Source of the DNA: Akkermansia muciniphila
GTDB taxonomy: Bacteria; Verrucomicrobiota; Verrucomicrobiia; Limisphaerales; UBA9464
NCBI GenBank assembly: GCA_945900455.1
Contig: CAMDJH010000012.1
Coordinates: forward strand, 1 to 47,261
Length of the DNA: 47,261 bases
Reading direction: 5' to 3'
The notes below the pieces were generated by a model. The model saw only the letters and a program-made list of their open reading frames with translations. It was not told where the DNA came from and did not search any database. Shown here piece after piece: positions 7,767-17,348 of the stretch. A program made the translations under genes and the position numbers. Position 1 is the first letter of the stretch; the number at the start of each line of letters is the position of its first letter.

Positions 7767-8402
7767 TCACCGACGCACCTCGGGGAGAATGCGTGCCGGG
7801 GGTGCTTTGACGAATGCGACCTCACGAAGGTAGACGGGAGCCAGCGACTCGGCGGGAACCCATACATTCGTTTCGACGGCCAGTTGCGCGACCACCGCAG
7901 CCTGGGGAAAGGCATCGATTCCCCCGACGATGGCCAGGATACCCGGGCCGTAGACACGTTGGCCGTTTTCAAGACGGCCGCGCAACCGGAGCAGCGGTTC
8001 GAGTCGAAGGGGTTCGATCAGGACCCCGACCTCAGCGGCAGCAACCGCGTATTCGCCCCGCTGGGCGTCCACCGCGAGCATCACGCGTTCCTTTACTCCG
8101 AGACTGGCGGCCAAGGCGGCCATACTCCCTACCCCCGCCACATGGATTCCGGTTGTCAACTGCCACCCTTGGGCTACCGAAATGGACAGGCGCACACCCG
8201 TATAACTTCCCGGGCCGAGACCGACGGCAATGGCATCCAATTCCTCGCGCGCAATCCCAGCCTCGCGAAGAACTGCATCGATCAATCCAATCGCCCGAGT
8301 GTGGCGCCCTTCCCTTTGACTCCCTTCCGCAAGGATGCGCCCGTCCCGCAGGAGGGCAACTCCGCGGCATTCGGATGAAAACTCAAGTCCAAGAATCGTC
8401 AT
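7767..8402 (-). CDS. tsaB: tRNA threonylcarbamoyladenosine biosynthesis protein TsaB
   Basis: ILGLEFSSECRGVALLRDGR...VGLGPGSYTGVRLSISVAQGW. Confidence 0.88.
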   Translation of the reverse strand: MTILGLEFSSECRGVALLRDGRILAEGSQREGRHTRAIGLIDAVLREAGIAREELDAIAVGLGPGSYTGVRLSISVAQGWQLTTGIHVAGVGSMAALAASLGVKERVMLAVDAQRGEYAVAAAEVGVLIEPLRLEPLLRLRGRLENGQRVYGPGILAIVGGIDAFPQAAVVAQLAVETNVWVPAESLAPVYLREVAFVKAPPARILPEVRR

Positions 8403-8850
8403 ATATTATCCGTCGAACGGATTCACTAATGGTTTCAATTCGAATCGCAATCGTCGGCCACCGTCCGGCATTCAATCCGGTCAACGACACCGTCCCGGCG
8501 GCTGGAAAGGCCCCGACGCGCTCCCACCATTCTATCACGGCCACTCCGTCGGGATGAAAGAGGTATTCGTCAAGCCCGGCCGCCCAAATTGCCTCGGCAG
8601 TTTCGAGTCGGTAGAGGTCGAGATGAACCATTCGAAGGCGCCCGCCGACGTATTCATTCAGGAGGGCGAAGGTGGGTGACTGGACTCTTCCTTGATAGCC
8701 GAGCCCACGGGCGAATCCACGGGCCCAGGCGGTTTTCCCCGCCCCGAGATCACCACTCAAGCCAATCACCCAGCCTCTTTGGGCGAGGCATCCGAGCCGG
8801 ATGCCGGCCGCTTCCGTCTCCGTCTCCGACGTGGAAACAAGTTCAACCAT
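8383..8850 (-). CDS. tsaE: tRNA threonylcarbamoyladenosine biosynthesis ATPase TsaE
   Basis: GLSGDLGAGKTAWARGFARGLGYQGRVQSPTFALLNEY...HLDLYRLE; overlaps tsaB by 20 nt. Confidence 0.9.
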   Translation of the reverse strand: MVELVSTSETETEAAGIRLGCLAQRGWVIGLSGDLGAGKTAWARGFARGLGYQGRVQSPTFALLNEYVGGRLRMVHLDLYRLETAEAIWAAGLDEYLFHPDGVAVIEWWERVGAFPAAGTVSLTGLNAGRWPTIAIRIETISESVRRIIYDDSWT

Positions 8851-8859
8851 GCGCCCGCC

Positions 8860-9792
8860 TCAACGAAAATGTTCATATCCCCGGGCATTCAAAGGGCGAA
8901 CGCCATTTTTGTCCCAAAGACGGATCCCGGATTCCCGAGTAACCCGGCCGATGCAACTCAGGCGAGTGTCCGGGAATCGAAGTTTCCAGGCATCCATGAG
9001 GGCGACCGTGCGGCCCGGTGCGATTCCGAAAAGCAGCTCAAAATCCTCACCCTCCGTGAGGGCGGCCACGATAGCGGGCTTTGCGAGATCCCCGGCTCGC
9101 GCGGCCAGTTTCGCGGCCCGACTGATTGGGAGAGCCCCCTGAAACAATGCGGCGCCATGGCCACCACTGGCCGCCAAAAGGTGCGGGAGATCCCCGGCGA
9201 GACCATCACTCAGATCCATCATCGCTCGGAGCGGAACGGTTTCGGCGAGCCACTGGGCTTCGGTCAGGCGGGGTTCAAAATCGAGGTGACGGCCGGCGAG
9301 AGAACCGCCGAGTTCACCCGTTACAAACAGGACATCACCCGGCTGCAGTCCGCTCCGGAGGACCACTCGATCCCGGGGGACCCGGCCGACGACGCTGACG
9401 GAGACGAGCAATCGCTCCGGATTGGAAGTCGTCTCGCCGCCGACGATGGCCACCTGATACCGACTGGCAAGCCGACCGAGGCCGCGGTAGAGCCCCTCAA
9501 TGCGAGCGGGGTCAAACTGGCGCGGCAGCCCTAGAGTCACCACCGCCGCCAGGGGCCAACCCGCCATGGCGGCCACATCGCTGAGGCATCGTCCGAGAGC
9601 TTTGTGTCCGACTCGCTCCGGCTCGGTCACGGGTGTGAAGTGAATGCCTTCGACAACGGCATCGGTCTTGAAAAGCGTGAGATCGGGAGCTCCCAGATCC
9701 AGAATCGCACAATCGTCCCCTGCTCCAGCCACCACGAAATCGTTGATGGGAAGCAATGGTTTTAGCCGATCAATCAGGTCGAACTCCGTCAT
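8860..9792 (-). CDS. thiL: thiamine-monophosphate kinase ThiL
   Basis: MTEFDLIDRLKPLL...VAGAGDDCAILD...KTDAVVEGIHF...LGRCLSDVAAMAG; start chosen at ATG 9792 rather than 9981. Confidence 0.88.
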   Translation of the reverse strand: MTEFDLIDRLKPLLPINDFVVAGAGDDCAILDLGAPDLTLFKTDAVVEGIHFTPVTEPERVGHKALGRCLSDVAAMAGWPLAAVVTLGLPRQFDPARIEGLYRGLGRLASRYQVAIVGGETTSNPERLLVSVSVVGRVPRDRVVLRSGLQPGDVLFVTGELGGSLAGRHLDFEPRLTEAQWLAETVPLRAMMDLSDGLAGDLPHLLAASGGHGAALFQGALPISRAAKLAARAGDLAKPAIVAALTEGEDFELLFGIAPGRTVALMDAWKLRFPDTRLSCIGRVTRESGIRLWDKNGVRPLNARGYEHFR

Positions 9793-9901
9793 GCAGGGGG
9801 AGGAGGGTAGCGGATTTCGGCGCGAGGACGAACGAGGAATTCCACCAAACGTGTGCGCCTCTGCTTGCCCGGACTCCTGCCCTGTGGCACAACCTTCACC
9901 C

Positions 9902-11197
9902 ATGCATTCATTCGCGTACCGCGGTTCCCAATTGGCCTGTGAGGGTGTGTCGATCGCCACCCTGGTGAAGGAGCATGGCACGCCCCTCTACGTGTACTCC
10001 GAAGCCACCCTGACCGACCATTTCACGAAACTGGACCGGTCTTTTGCTCCGGTGGAACACCAGATCTGTTTCGCGATGAAGTCCAATTCGAACCTCGCGG
10101 TGATTCGAACCCTGGCGAACCTCGGGAGCGGCTTTGACACGGTAAGTGCCGGTGAAATTCAACGGGTGGAAGCGGCCGGTGGCGATCCGCGCACCTGTGT
10201 ATTCGCGGGCGTTGGCAAGACGGAAGAGGAGATCGCCTATGCGCTCCGGAAAGGGATCTATTCGTTCAATGTGGAGTCGGAGGCCGAATTATCGCGGATC
10301 AGTCGTGTCGCCGTGCGTCTGAAAAAGATCGCTCCGGTGGCGGTTCGAGTGAACCCGAACATCAACGCCCAGACTCACGCAAAAATAACCACCGGCACCT
10401 ACGAAAATAAATTTGGAATCGCCTTTGAAGAAATCGAACGGGTCTATGCTCTGGCAAGCCGGCTTCCCAATCTGAGATTGCGCGGACTGCAGATGCATAT
10501 TGGGTCACAACTGACCGACGTGAAGCCGTTCCGCCTCGCCGTGCAAAAGGTCGCCCCGCTGGTGCAGACACTGAACAGTCGGTACGGGTTCGACTTCTTC
10601 AGCATCGGCGGCGGGATCGGCATTGTTTACCAAGACGCCCTGGCAAGCGGTAGCCCGACCTGGTGGCGCAAGCCGGCCGGACGCAAGATTCTGACCCCGG
10701 ATACTTACGCGCGAACCTTGTTACCGCTGCTCAAGCCACTCGGACTTAAAGTGCTGCTGGAGCCCGGCCGATTCCTCTCGGGCAATGCCGGCATCCTCGT
10801 AACCCGAGTCGAGTTCATCAAGCGCACGGGGAAGAAACACTTCGTCATCGTCGATGCCGCCATGAACGACCTCATCCGGCCCGCGTTCTATGACAGCTAT
10901 CACGAAATTGTGCCGGTATCGAAAAAGAGCGGGGGGGCAATTCCATCGGATGTGGTCGGCCCGATTTGCGAAAGCGGCGATTATTTTGCGAAAGATCGCC
11001 CCTTGCCAAAGGTGATCGAGGGCGACTATCTGGCGCTGCTGAGCGCTGGCGCCTACGGCTCAGTGATGGGGTCAAATTACAATAGCCGCGGGCTCCCGAC
11101 CGAGGTGCTCGTCCGCGGGCGGAAGGCCGCTGTGGTGCGCCGGCGTCAGAAAGTTGCCGCGATCTGGGCTCAGGAAACCGTGGCTCCCTGGCAGTAA
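9902..11197 (+). CDS. lysA: diaminopimelate decarboxylase
   Basis: YVYSEATL...CFAMKSNSNLAVIRTLANLGSGFDTVSAGEI...GGGIGI...EPGRFLSGNAGILVT...GAYGSVMGSNYNSRG; in-frame ATG at 9902. Confidence 0.92.
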   Translation: MHSFAYRGSQLACEGVSIATLVKEHGTPLYVYSEATLTDHFTKLDRSFAPVEHQICFAMKSNSNLAVIRTLANLGSGFDTVSAGEIQRVEAAGGDPRTCVFAGVGKTEEEIAYALRKGIYSFNVESEAELSRISRVAVRLKKIAPVAVRVNPNINAQTHAKITTGTYENKFGIAFEEIERVYALASRLPNLRLRGLQMHIGSQLTDVKPFRLAVQKVAPLVQTLNSRYGFDFFSIGGGIGIVYQDALASGSPTWWRKPAGRKILTPDTYARTLLPLLKPLGLKVLLEPGRFLSGNAGILVTRVEFIKRTGKKHFVIVDAAMNDLIRPAFYDSYHEIVPVSKKSGGAIPSDVVGPICESGDYFAKDRPLPKVIEGDYLALLSAGAYGSVMGSNYNSRGLPTEVLVRGRKAAVVRRRQKVAAIWAQETVAPWQ

Positions 11198-11204
11198 CGA
11201 GGGA

Positions 11205-12017
11205 TTACGGACAGAGCGCCATGTGTCCGCGACCGATTCGGTAACTGCGCGCAATCGCCCCGGTGACTGCCAGTTTTGCGCGGCGCACGGCCACCGCGAG
11301 AGAATCACCCATTGCGATTCGTGCGGTAATCGCCGCGGCGTAGGTGCACCCGGTGCCGTGAGTGGAAACACCCTGAACAAACGGGGCGCGTAACAGCCAC
11401 TCCTGGCTCCCGTCGTGAAAAATATCCATTGCCTCAGTCATCCCGCGGAGATGTCCGCCTTTTACCAGCACCGCGCATCCAAATCGTGCATTCAACTCCC
11501 GGGCCGCCACCCGGAGGTCCTCGGGTGTTCTGAGTTGTCGCCCGACAAGCAGTGCCGCTTCATCAAGGTTTGGAGTCAAGAGCGTGGCGCGAGGCAAAAG
11601 TTGCTCCTGCAGTGCACGAATTGCAGCCGGTTGCAACAATACTGCACCGCTTGTCGCAACCATTACGGGATCCACCACAAGCGGAACGTTCGGATACTGG
11701 GTCCAGAAACGGGCCACGACGCGAATCAGCGGTGTGGAATATAACATGCCAGTCTTCGCAGCCGCCGGCGGCAATTCGTCGAAAATGGCTCTCAATTGTT
11801 GTTCCAAAAGTTGCGGACGCACCGCCTGCACTCCGAAAACTCCGGTCGGGTTTTGGGCCGTGATGCATGTCACCGCCGTCGTCCCGTGCACGCCGAGCGC
11901 GGTAAACATTTTCAAATCGGCCTGGATCCCCGCCCCACCGCCACTGTCCGATCCCCCAACGCTCAGGGCGATCGGACGTTGTCGCCGCCGAATATACATT
12001 CCCGGAAGATCCGGCAA
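11205..12017 (-). CDS. thiD: bifunctional hydroxymethylpyrimidine kinase/phosphomethylpyrimidine kinase
   Basis: ALSVGGSDSGGGAGIQADLKMFTALGVHGTTAVTCITAQNP...VKGGHL...HGTGCTYAAAI. Confidence 0.9.
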   Translation of the reverse strand: MPDLPGMYIRRRQRPIALSVGGSDSGGGAGIQADLKMFTALGVHGTTAVTCITAQNPTGVFGVQAVRPQLLEQQLRAIFDELPPAAAKTGMLYSTPLIRVVARFWTQYPNVPLVVDPVMVATSGAVLLQPAAIRALQEQLLPRATLLTPNLDEAALLVGRQLRTPEDLRVAARELNARFGCAVLVKGGHLRGMTEAMDIFHDGSQEWLLRAPFVQGVSTHGTGCTYAAAITARIAMGDSLAVAVRRAKLAVTGAIARSYRIGRGHMALCP

Positions 12018-12175
12018 TTGCGCGGCATAAAAAAGGCGTAATTTGCGGGGTCCGCAAAGTGGCCTTCGTTTGCTATCGTTTTTTTCTGTTCACCGATTCG
12101 ATGTGTGGATCCTCTATTCCAACAAAACCGTTTGTTGTGGGTGGGCAGCGTATGATTGAGTAGGCCCCGCCAGAG

Positions 12176-13483
12176 ATGAAAGAAATAGTCCCGTTGACTC
12201 CGCCGCCCTTGGTGCACAATCGAATCGCCGAGATTCGTGAATTATTCAACCGCTTTGTCGTGCCGAGCTATGGTCGATTCGACCTCGCCTTGAGTCACGG
12301 AGCGGGCTCGTATGTTTGGGACGTCGCGGGAAAGCGGTACCTCGATCTGGGAGGCGGCATTGCCGTGTGTTCCCTCGGCCATGCCAATCCCGAGATCACC
12401 GAGGCACTCGTCGAGCAGTCTCGGCGGTTGGTGCATGTCTCGAACCTCTATTATCAGGAGCCTCAAGGACGTCTCGCCGAACGTCTGGTCCAACTGATCG
12501 GGCCAGGCAAGGTATTTTTCGCCAACTCCGGCGCCGAGGCCAATGAGGGGCTGTACAAGTTGGCGCGCCGGTTTGGTCACGACGAAGGCCGGTTCGAAAT
12601 CCTCACAGCCGTTCACTCGTTTCATGGTCGGACGCTTGCCGGCATTGCCGCAACGGGCCAGGAAAAGGTGAAAAAGGGTTTTGAACCGATGGTGACCGGT
12701 TTTCGTCATGTACCCTTTAACGATTTGCAAGCGATGCGAGACTCTCTGTCTCCGGCCACGGTGGCGATTCTGATCGAGGGGATCCAGGGCGAAGGGGGCA
12801 TTACGCCGGCGACCGCCGACTATCTGCTGGGACTCAGAGCCTTGTGTGACGAGAAGAAACTGTTGCTCATGATGGACAGCGTTCAGTGCGGGCATTTTCG
12901 TACCGGCCATTTCCAAAGTTTTCAGCGGATTCTAAAAGATGTGCCCGGCGGGGAACGGTTCGTGCCAGATGGGGTTTCCATGGCGAAATCTCTCGGGGGA
13001 GGATTCCCAATCGGAGCCTTCTGGATCCGGCAGGAAGTCCACGGCGTCCGCCTTTGTGATCTACTCGGCCCGGGCTCTCACGGCACAACGTATGGTGGGA
13101 CTCCCCTGGGCTGCGCCGTGGCCCTGCGTATTCTTGACGTCATCGAACGGGATCAGTTGGCAAAAAATGTTCTGACCACCGGCGAGTTCTTTCGAACCGA
13201 ACTGGAGCGGTTGGTGAAAGCCTATCCAGAAAGTTGCGTCGGCGTCCGGGGCATGGGTTTTATGCTCGGCCTTGAATTGCAGGATAAGGGATCCATTCCA
13301 TTGTTTGCGAAATCGGACAAGGCGAGTTCGTTGCAGATGGTCATGCGCCTGCACGAGGCGGGACTGCTGACGATCCCCAGCGGCGCGCAGATCGTCCGTT
13401 TCCTACCGGCTTTGAACCTGAGCGGTGCGCAAGTGAGCGAAGGTTGCGAAATCGTCGAGAGGGTTTTGAAGTCGATTCGTTAG
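12176..13483 (+). CDS. class-III aminotransferase (acetylornithine aminotransferase-like)
   Basis: YLDLGGGIAVCSLGHANPEI...FFANSGAEANEGLYKLAR...FHGRTLAG...SMAKSLGGGFPIGAF. Confidence 0.85.
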   Translation: MKEIVPLTPPPLVHNRIAEIRELFNRFVVPSYGRFDLALSHGAGSYVWDVAGKRYLDLGGGIAVCSLGHANPEITEALVEQSRRLVHVSNLYYQEPQGRLAERLVQLIGPGKVFFANSGAEANEGLYKLARRFGHDEGRFEILTAVHSFHGRTLAGIAATGQEKVKKGFEPMVTGFRHVPFNDLQAMRDSLSPATVAILIEGIQGEGGITPATADYLLGLRALCDEKKLLLMMDSVQCGHFRTGHFQSFQRILKDVPGGERFVPDGVSMAKSLGGGFPIGAFWIRQEVHGVRLCDLLGPGSHGTTYGGTPLGCAVALRILDVIERDQLAKNVLTTGEFFRTELERLVKAYPESCVGVRGMGFMLGLELQDKGSIPLFAKSDKASSLQMVMRLHEAGLLTIPSGAQIVRFLPALNLSGAQVSEGCEIVERVLKSIR

Positions 13484-13567
13484 CACACCGGGGAGCCGTT
13501 CTCATTTCGGAAATCACAAGGTCCCTGGGTCGAACAACTACATTGAACCTGTCACTTTTTCTTTTTG

Positions 13568-13690
13568 TCACTTTTTCGCGCCACTCGCGAGCATGTCGAG
13601 CACGTCTTTGACGCGAATACGCATCCCGCGGACGCACGGGCGTCCACCGCACTGGCTGGGATTGATGGTGATGGGATCGAGTTCGCTCAT
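13568..13690 (-). pseudogene. truncated DUF433-family antitoxin fragment
   Basis: Manual minus-strand translation: MSELDPITINPSQCGGRPCVRGMRIRVKDVLDMLASGAKK*; stops halfway through the DUF433 fold. Confidence 0.6.
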
Positions 13691-13874
13691 GCAGCGAATT
13701 TGGCCGGTTCAAGGCGGCGTGGAAAGGGATCCGTCTTGCCACATGCCTCCGCCGGCGTCTCCATAAAGTGCAACCGGAGGTCAGCTTTTGCCAAGAACGG
13801 CGTCGCGCCGGGGCTGAGGGCGCGCCATGAAGGACGGTGCCGCGAAAACTCAAGCACTATAGGCAAGGATTCCT

Positions 13875-16244
13875 ATGAAAACGCATCAAACAATGCCAAA
13901 CCGCACTTCGGTGTTCAGTGTTCTCCTCACGTCTGTGGTATTCCTGACCACCGCCAGCATCTGCTTTAGCCAGCCCGTCATCACCAACCAGCCTGCAGCC
14001 CAGGCCACAGCTCCCGGCACGACCGCAACCTTCCGGGTCAGGGCAACGGGTACCGCGCCGCTCGCTTACCAGTGGCAGAAAAACCCGGGCAATGGTTTTG
14101 CCGATCTCGCGGACCGCACCAATACCACCCTGGTCCTGGCCAACGTGCAGCCGTGGGACGCGGGTGACTATCGCGTGGTCATTACCAACACTACGGGTGC
14201 GAGAACCAGTGCTATGGCCCGCCTCTATGTGATGCGGCCTGCACTGGTGACAACCAACGTGGTGCTCGACAATTTCGATGACAACAAGCCGATCGGCTGG
14301 AATTCGGGTGGCGGCCAAGTGAAATTGACCGAAACCAACCAACAATTCACCGTGCATGGGTTTTGGCCGGGCATTCGCACCGTGGACCTCATCGACACCG
14401 TCGCTTACGGTTATCTAAGCCGAGCCTCGAGTGTACTCAACGGCCAGACCCTGGAATGGCGGGTGGATTTGGTCGGCATGAATGAGCACGCCACCGCGGC
14501 CGTCATCGAGCTTTGGGCCGGCTCTGGGGCGTACGTTTTCTTCAAAGGGCGCGACTTCATCCATGTGTGCAAGTTTTCTCAGTCCACGGGTCACGCCCAT
14601 TTGGTGCACGAAATGGCCCTGATCAAAAACACAAATGTGGTTCTGGCCTTGGCGCTGACGCGGGTTCATCCGAATGTCATTATCACGGTCCGTGTCCTGG
14701 ACAAGGCAAAGGGCAACGCGGTGCTGTATGAACGCAGCATCGTCGATACGCCCAACGCTGACCGCACCCTCACCCCCGCCGAAATGAACGCCGCCTCCGG
14801 CATGCATTTGAACACAGGGAATGATGTGGGACCGCCGTTTTTGTCTGTAAGTGATGTGATGTTAGACGTGTGGCAATACAACGACGGCATGAAGCTAGCG
14901 GCTGAGGCCACATTCGATAACCTTGAACGGTGGACGTCGCTTATTCCGGTGACGCGCTATGTGGACGTTGGCAGCGCCAACCCCACGCCGCCCTATACCA
15001 ACTGGCTCACGGCGGCGACCAACATCCAGGATGCCGTGGACGCGGCGCTGCCCGGCGACGAGGTCGTGGTGACCAACGGCACCTACGCCAGTGGCGGCCC
15101 GACGGTGGGAACCAACGTGTTGGTCAATCGCGTCGTGGTGGACAAGCCGCTCACGTTGCGCAGTGTCAACGGCCCGCAGTTTACGATCATCCAAGGCTAC
15201 CAGGTTCCCGGCACCACCCACGGCGACGGCGCGATTCGGTGCGTGTACTTGACCAACGGCGCGAGCCTGTCCGGGTTCACCTTGACCAACGGGGCCACTC
15301 GGCTCTGGGCTTCTGGAGTAGGCGACAACGAGCTAAGCGGCGGCGGGGTGTGGTGTGAATCCACGAATTCAGTGGTTTCCAACTGTGTGGTGGCGGGGAA
15401 CTCGGCGTTTGGGGACGGCGGCGGGGTGAATAGGGGCACACTGAACAACTGCGTCCTGAGCGGTAACTCGGCTTACGACGGTGGCGGAGCTTCTCGCAGC
15501 ACGCTGAACAACTGCACAGTGACGGGCAACTCCGCATCTGGCTGGGGCGGTGGGGTAGCGGCGGATGTCGTCCTAAACAATTGCATCGTCTATTTCAATG
15601 AGTCTCCACGAGGAGCCAACTGGTGCGACGATTGTGGATATGCTGTCACGTTCGAGACTTCCTGCACTACTCCACTGCCCACAAACGGTTTTGGCAACAT
15701 CACCAATGCGCCGCAATTCGTGAACCAAGCGAGCGGCAATCTGCGCCTGCAAGCCAACTCCCCGTGCATCAACGCCGGCCGCAACGGTTACGCCCCGGGC
15801 CCCACGGACGTGGACGGCCTCCCGCGCATCGTCAGCGGCACGGTGGACATCGGTGCCTACGAATTCCAAGGCCCCGGCTCGGTGATTTCCTACGCCTGGT
15901 TGCAGCAATACGGGCTGCCCACCGACGGCTCGGCGGATGCCGCGGACCCGGACGTCGACGGTCTGAACACGTGGCAGGAGTGGCGCTGCCTGATCGATCC
16001 CACCAACGCGCTCTCGGTGTTGCGCCTGCTGTCGGCGTCGCCCGCCGGCACCAACGTAGTCGTGAGTTGGCAGAGTGCGGCCGGGGTGAACTATTTCCTG
16101 GAGCGGAGCGCGGACTTGGCAACCAGCCCGCCCTTCATTCTCCTGGCCCCGAATCTCCCCGGCCAGCCCGGCACGACGACTTACACCGACACCAACGCCG
16201 CACCCTTGGCCCCGCTGTTCTACCGCGTGGGTGTGGGTCAATAG
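13875..16244 (+). CDS. secreted protein with Ig-like domain and parallel beta-helix (choice-of-anchor Q / POMP-like) repeats
   Basis: Signal peptide; PVITNQPAAQATAPGTTATFRVRATGTAPLAYQWQKN (Ig-like); GGGVNRGTLNNCVLSGNSAYDGGGASRSTLNNCTVTGNSASGWGGG; SPCINAGRNGYAPGPTDVDGLPRIVSGTVDIGAYEFQG. Confidence 0.8.
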   Translation: MKTHQTMPNRTSVFSVLLTSVVFLTTASICFSQPVITNQPAAQATAPGTTATFRVRATGTAPLAYQWQKNPGNGFADLADRTNTTLVLANVQPWDAGDYRVVITNTTGARTSAMARLYVMRPALVTTNVVLDNFDDNKPIGWNSGGGQVKLTETNQQFTVHGFWPGIRTVDLIDTVAYGYLSRASSVLNGQTLEWRVDLVGMNEHATAAVIELWAGSGAYVFFKGRDFIHVCKFSQSTGHAHLVHEMALIKNTNVVLALALTRVHPNVIITVRVLDKAKGNAVLYERSIVDTPNADRTLTPAEMNAASGMHLNTGNDVGPPFLSVSDVMLDVWQYNDGMKLAAEATFDNLERWTSLIPVTRYVDVGSANPTPPYTNWLTAATNIQDAVDAALPGDEVVVTNGTYASGGPTVGTNVLVNRVVVDKPLTLRSVNGPQFTIIQGYQVPGTTHGDGAIRCVYLTNGASLSGFTLTNGATRLWASGVGDNELSGGGVWCESTNSVVSNCVVAGNSAFGDGGGVNRGTLNNCVLSGNSAYDGGGASRSTLNNCTVTGNSASGWGGGVAADVVLNNCIVYFNESPRGANWCDDCGYAVTFETSCTTPLPTNGFGNITNAPQFVNQASGNLRLQANSPCINAGRNGYAPGPTDVDGLPRIVSGTVDIGAYEFQGPGSVISYAWLQQYGLPTDGSADAADPDVDGLNTWQEWRCLIDPTNALSVLRLLSASPAGTNVVVSWQSAAGVNYFLERSADLATSPPFILLAPNLPGQPGTTTYTDTNAAPLAPLFYRVGVGQ

Positions 16245-16264
16245 AAATCCAAAGGGACAAGACC

Positions 16265-16389
16265 ATGAAAATGAATCAAACGAAACCAAACCGTCATTCG
16301 ATATTCGATGTTCTGCTCGCCTTGTTCTTGCTGCTATTGGCGCTGCCCGCCCCGGTGCAAGCCCAATTCGCCTACACGACGGCTAACGT
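16265..16389 (+). pseudogene. 5' stub of a second secreted protein, interrupted by palindromic repeat
   Basis: MKMNQTKPNRHSIFDVLLALFLLLLALPAPVQAQFAYTTA parallels the N-terminus of the preceding gene (MKTHQTMPNRTSVFSVLL), then reading enters a repeat at 16390. Confidence 0.6.
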
Positions 16390-16580
16390 GCGATTCCTCA
16401 GGCCCAAAGGGCCGTCATCCCTTAGCCCAGGCCAACGGCCTGGGTATCGGTGCAGCCACGGTCAGCGGCCTGTAGGGTCGCGATTTGATTGGCCGGATAT
16501 CCCATTCATCGCCCCTCGTTGAGGTGCCATCATTGGTTATTCCCCGTGACCCAGGCCGTTGGCCTGGGCTGAGGAATCGC
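16390..16580. repeat. inverted-repeat-bounded palindromic element
   Basis: GCGATTCCTCAG (16390) and inverted CTGAGGAATCGC (to 16580); two internal hairpins CCCAGGCC-AAC-GGCCTGGG and CCCAGGCC-GTT-GGCCTGGG. Confidence 0.75.
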
Positions 16581-16663
16581 AGGCCGTTGGCCCAAAACAA
16601 CGCGACTTCATCACGAACCTGTCCGCACGAAAAATCACATGGGAGAAAATAGCCAAACTCGAG

Positions 16664-16690
16664 GGGCCGGCCTTTTTCCAAGGCCGGCCC
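16664..16690. terminator. strong palindrome, possible bidirectional terminator
   Basis: GGGCCGGCCTT-tttcc-AAGGCCGGCCC downstream of minus-strand gene 16714-17166; no clear T-tract. Confidence 0.4.
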
Positions 16691-16713
16691 GATACGAAAC
16701 CGTGAAGACGCCC

Positions 16714-17166
16714 TCAGGGAGAAACGGCCGCAGTGGGATTCTTCCGGACAGACGGCTTCCGCGTGCGGGGCGCCTTCGGTTCACGGGCCGGAGGTTCCGG
16801 GTCGAAGGCGGCAGCCACGATTTCCTCCATCCCTTGGTCGTTCTTCCGAAGTTTTCCGTGAGCGTATTCTCCAATCCGGATATCCCCCGCGGCGATGGTT
16901 TCGCCCGCACGCGTCAGGGTGCTCGCGTCTTCGAGCCGGACCACGCGAACCCCCTGCTTGCGGTGAAGGCTGACCGTCCTCTGGACGGCATCGACGGACA
17001 CCACTTCACCGCGGAATGGGTACCAATCCCGGGGGAGACGGGTGGATTCCGCGGTGGGTTTCGTTGCCGTGGCGACCGCCGCCCCCGTGTCGGCGGCCTG
17101 GGAAGAAACGACACTCACGGTAGCCAGGAAGGCGATCGTGACGAGATGTGAGAACAGGTTTTTCAT
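16714..17166 (-). CDS. secreted hypothetical protein
   Basis: Signal peptide MKNLFSHLVTIAFLATVSVVSSQA; small beta-rich middle (GEVVSVDAVQRTVSLHRKQGVRVVRLEDAST), basic C-terminus. Confidence 0.55.
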   Translation of the reverse strand: MKNLFSHLVTIAFLATVSVVSSQAADTGAAVATATKPTAESTRLPRDWYPFRGEVVSVDAVQRTVSLHRKQGVRVVRLEDASTLTRAGETIAAGDIRIGEYAHGKLRKNDQGMEEIVAAAFDPEPPAREPKAPRTRKPSVRKNPTAAVSP

Positions 17167-17348
17167 TGGAGTTACTTGGTTTTGTTATGTGCGTTATGGT
17201 TTACCGGTGACGAATCGCTCGATCCGCCGCCCGCCACTCGGCGGGTTCGAAGAGCAAAGAACCGGAAGCCAAGGGGTGATTTCGAAAAATATTCGATCGT
17301 CGCGCTTTTCTGCTTCATTGATTCTCCCGCCGTTTCCATTCTTCTGGG

